From Clostridiales bacterium (lineage in GTDB: Bacteria > Bacillota > Clostridia > Saccharofermentanales > UBA5734), in assembly GCA_003532195.1 (NCBI GenBank), contig DOFA01000108.1, forward strand, positions 1-5,377: DNA of 5,377 nt, read 5' to 3'. How positions within the stretch are numbered: the first letter of the stretch is position 1; each line of letters starts with the position of its first letter. The notes under the pieces are model-generated. The model saw only the letters and a list, made by a program, of their open reading frames with translations, was not told the DNA's origin and ran no database searches. The translations under genes were made by a program, and so were the position numbers. Positions 4,837 to 5,377 of this stretch are shown in pieces.

Positions 4837-5377
4837 ATGAACAAGCGTGTGAAGATTGGCCTGGTCGGCATCGGGGAAATCGCGCAGGTCCACGCCCGCG
4901 GCTATGCCGGGCTAGAACAGGTCGAGGTGGCCGCCGTATGCGGGACCAGGCCGATAAACGCCCGCAAGCTGGCTTCGGAATACGGCATGGCTGTTTATGA
5001 CAGCTACCCGCAGCTACTCGGTGATCCGTCGGTCCAGGCGGTCGATATTTGCGTCCCCAACCATTTGCACCGGGAATTTTCCGTCCAGGCCATGCGGGCC
5101 GGCAAGCACGTCCTGTGCGAAAAGCCCATTGCCCTGACCGCCGAAGACGGGCAGGCGATGATTGACGAAGCGGCGCAGAACGGCGTGTTCCTGATGGTCG
5201 GCCATGTGCTCCGCTACTGGCCCGAGGTCCGGATGGCCCGCGATGCGATCCTGGCCGGCCGGCTGGGCAGGCCGCTTTTAGCCAGCGGGCGGCGGCTGGT
5301 TTCGCTGCTGGCAGGCACGCAGGGGGCCCAGGGCTGGCGCCATGACCCGGACCGCTGCGGCGGGGCGGTCATCGACG
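4837..5377 (+). CDS. Gfo/Idh/MocA-family oxidoreductase, N-terminal part (3' end off the window)
   Basis: The first 180 codons are present and the frame is open to the right edge. The canonical features of an NAD(P)-dependent sugar or inositol dehydrogenase are present: IGLVGIGEIA (residues 7-16, GxGxxA nucleotide-binding loop), VAAVCG ending strand 2 (31-36), DICVPNHLHRE (70-80) and HVLCEKP (91-97) with the catalytic-motif lysine K96. GHVLRYWPEV (122-131) occupies the place of the common HxxRF segment. CGGAVID at 174-180 is the start of the conserved GG-x-x-x-D element that leads into the substrate domain. The start is three bases after the preceding stop, with GGGAAGGG (4821-4828), eight bases upstream, inside the end of that gene, which indicates tight operon coupling. 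It probably oxidises or reduces the sugar handled by the two isomerases before it. The substrate is unknown. Confidence 0.9.
   Translation, partial: MNKRVKIGLVGIGEIAQVHARGYAGLEQVEVAAVCGTRPINARKLASEYGMAVYDSYPQLLGDPSVQAVDICVPNHLHREFSVQAMRAGKHVLCEKPIALTAEDGQAMIDEAAQNGVFLMVGHVLRYWPEVRMARDAILAGRLGRPLLASGRRLVSLLAGTQGAQGWRHDPDRCGGAVID

Overview
The window carries part of a carbohydrate-catabolism locus. It holds five intact or edge-truncated genes and one broken gene, and all belong to three enzyme superfamilies: Gfo/Idh/MocA NAD(P)-dependent sugar oxidoreductases (one partial on the minus strand at the left edge, one internally deleted on the minus strand, one partial on the plus strand at the right edge), xylose-isomerase-like TIM-barrel 'sugar phosphate isomerase/epimerases' (two), and an L-fucose/L-arabinose isomerase-like ketol isomerase (one). 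No transporter, regulator, kinase, tRNA, rRNA, mobile element or CRISPR array is visible.

The genes are GC-rich with strong GC preference at third codon positions, while the two non-coding gaps are AT-rich. Shine-Dalgarno sites are strong (GGAGG, AAGGAG, GAGGA) and the promoters match the sigma-70/sigma-A consensus very closely. This suits a moderately GC-rich Gram-positive or gut/soil anaerobe (Bacillota such as Paenibacillaceae or Clostridia are my best guess), but no taxonomic marker is present, so this is a weak inference.

Layout. (1) 1-407, minus: N-terminal 135 residues of a Gfo/Idh/MocA protein that lacks the usual EKP lysine. (2) 408-639: divergent regulatory region with two perfect TTGACA-N17-TATAAT promoters facing away from each other; their -35 boxes lie in a 10-bp perfect inverted repeat. 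(3) 640-1476, plus: TIM-barrel isomerase/epimerase. (4) 1469-2115, minus: a Gfo/Idh/MocA gene, convergent with and overlapping (3) by 8 bp, which has lost about 150 codons between Rossmann strand 2 and the C-terminal domain and has changed frame; called a pseudogene. (5) 2116-2529: second divergent gap, with AT-rich flanks and a GC-richer core containing small palindromes, and a good promoter for (6). (6) 2530-3909, 3958-4833 and 4837-end, plus: a likely operon of FucI-like isomerase, TIM-barrel epimerase and canonical Gfo/Idh/MocA dehydrogenase, with gaps of 48 and 3 nt.

Together the genes suggest that an uncommon sugar or glycoside is oxidised by Gfo/Idh/MocA enzymes, rearranged or cleaved by the TIM-barrel enzymes, and isomerised between aldose and ketose by the FucI-like enzyme. 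The combination of paired oxidoreductases and paired TIM barrels resembles known 3-keto-sugar pathways such as the levoglucosan (LgdA/B1/B2/C) route, but the substrate cannot be read from the sequence.
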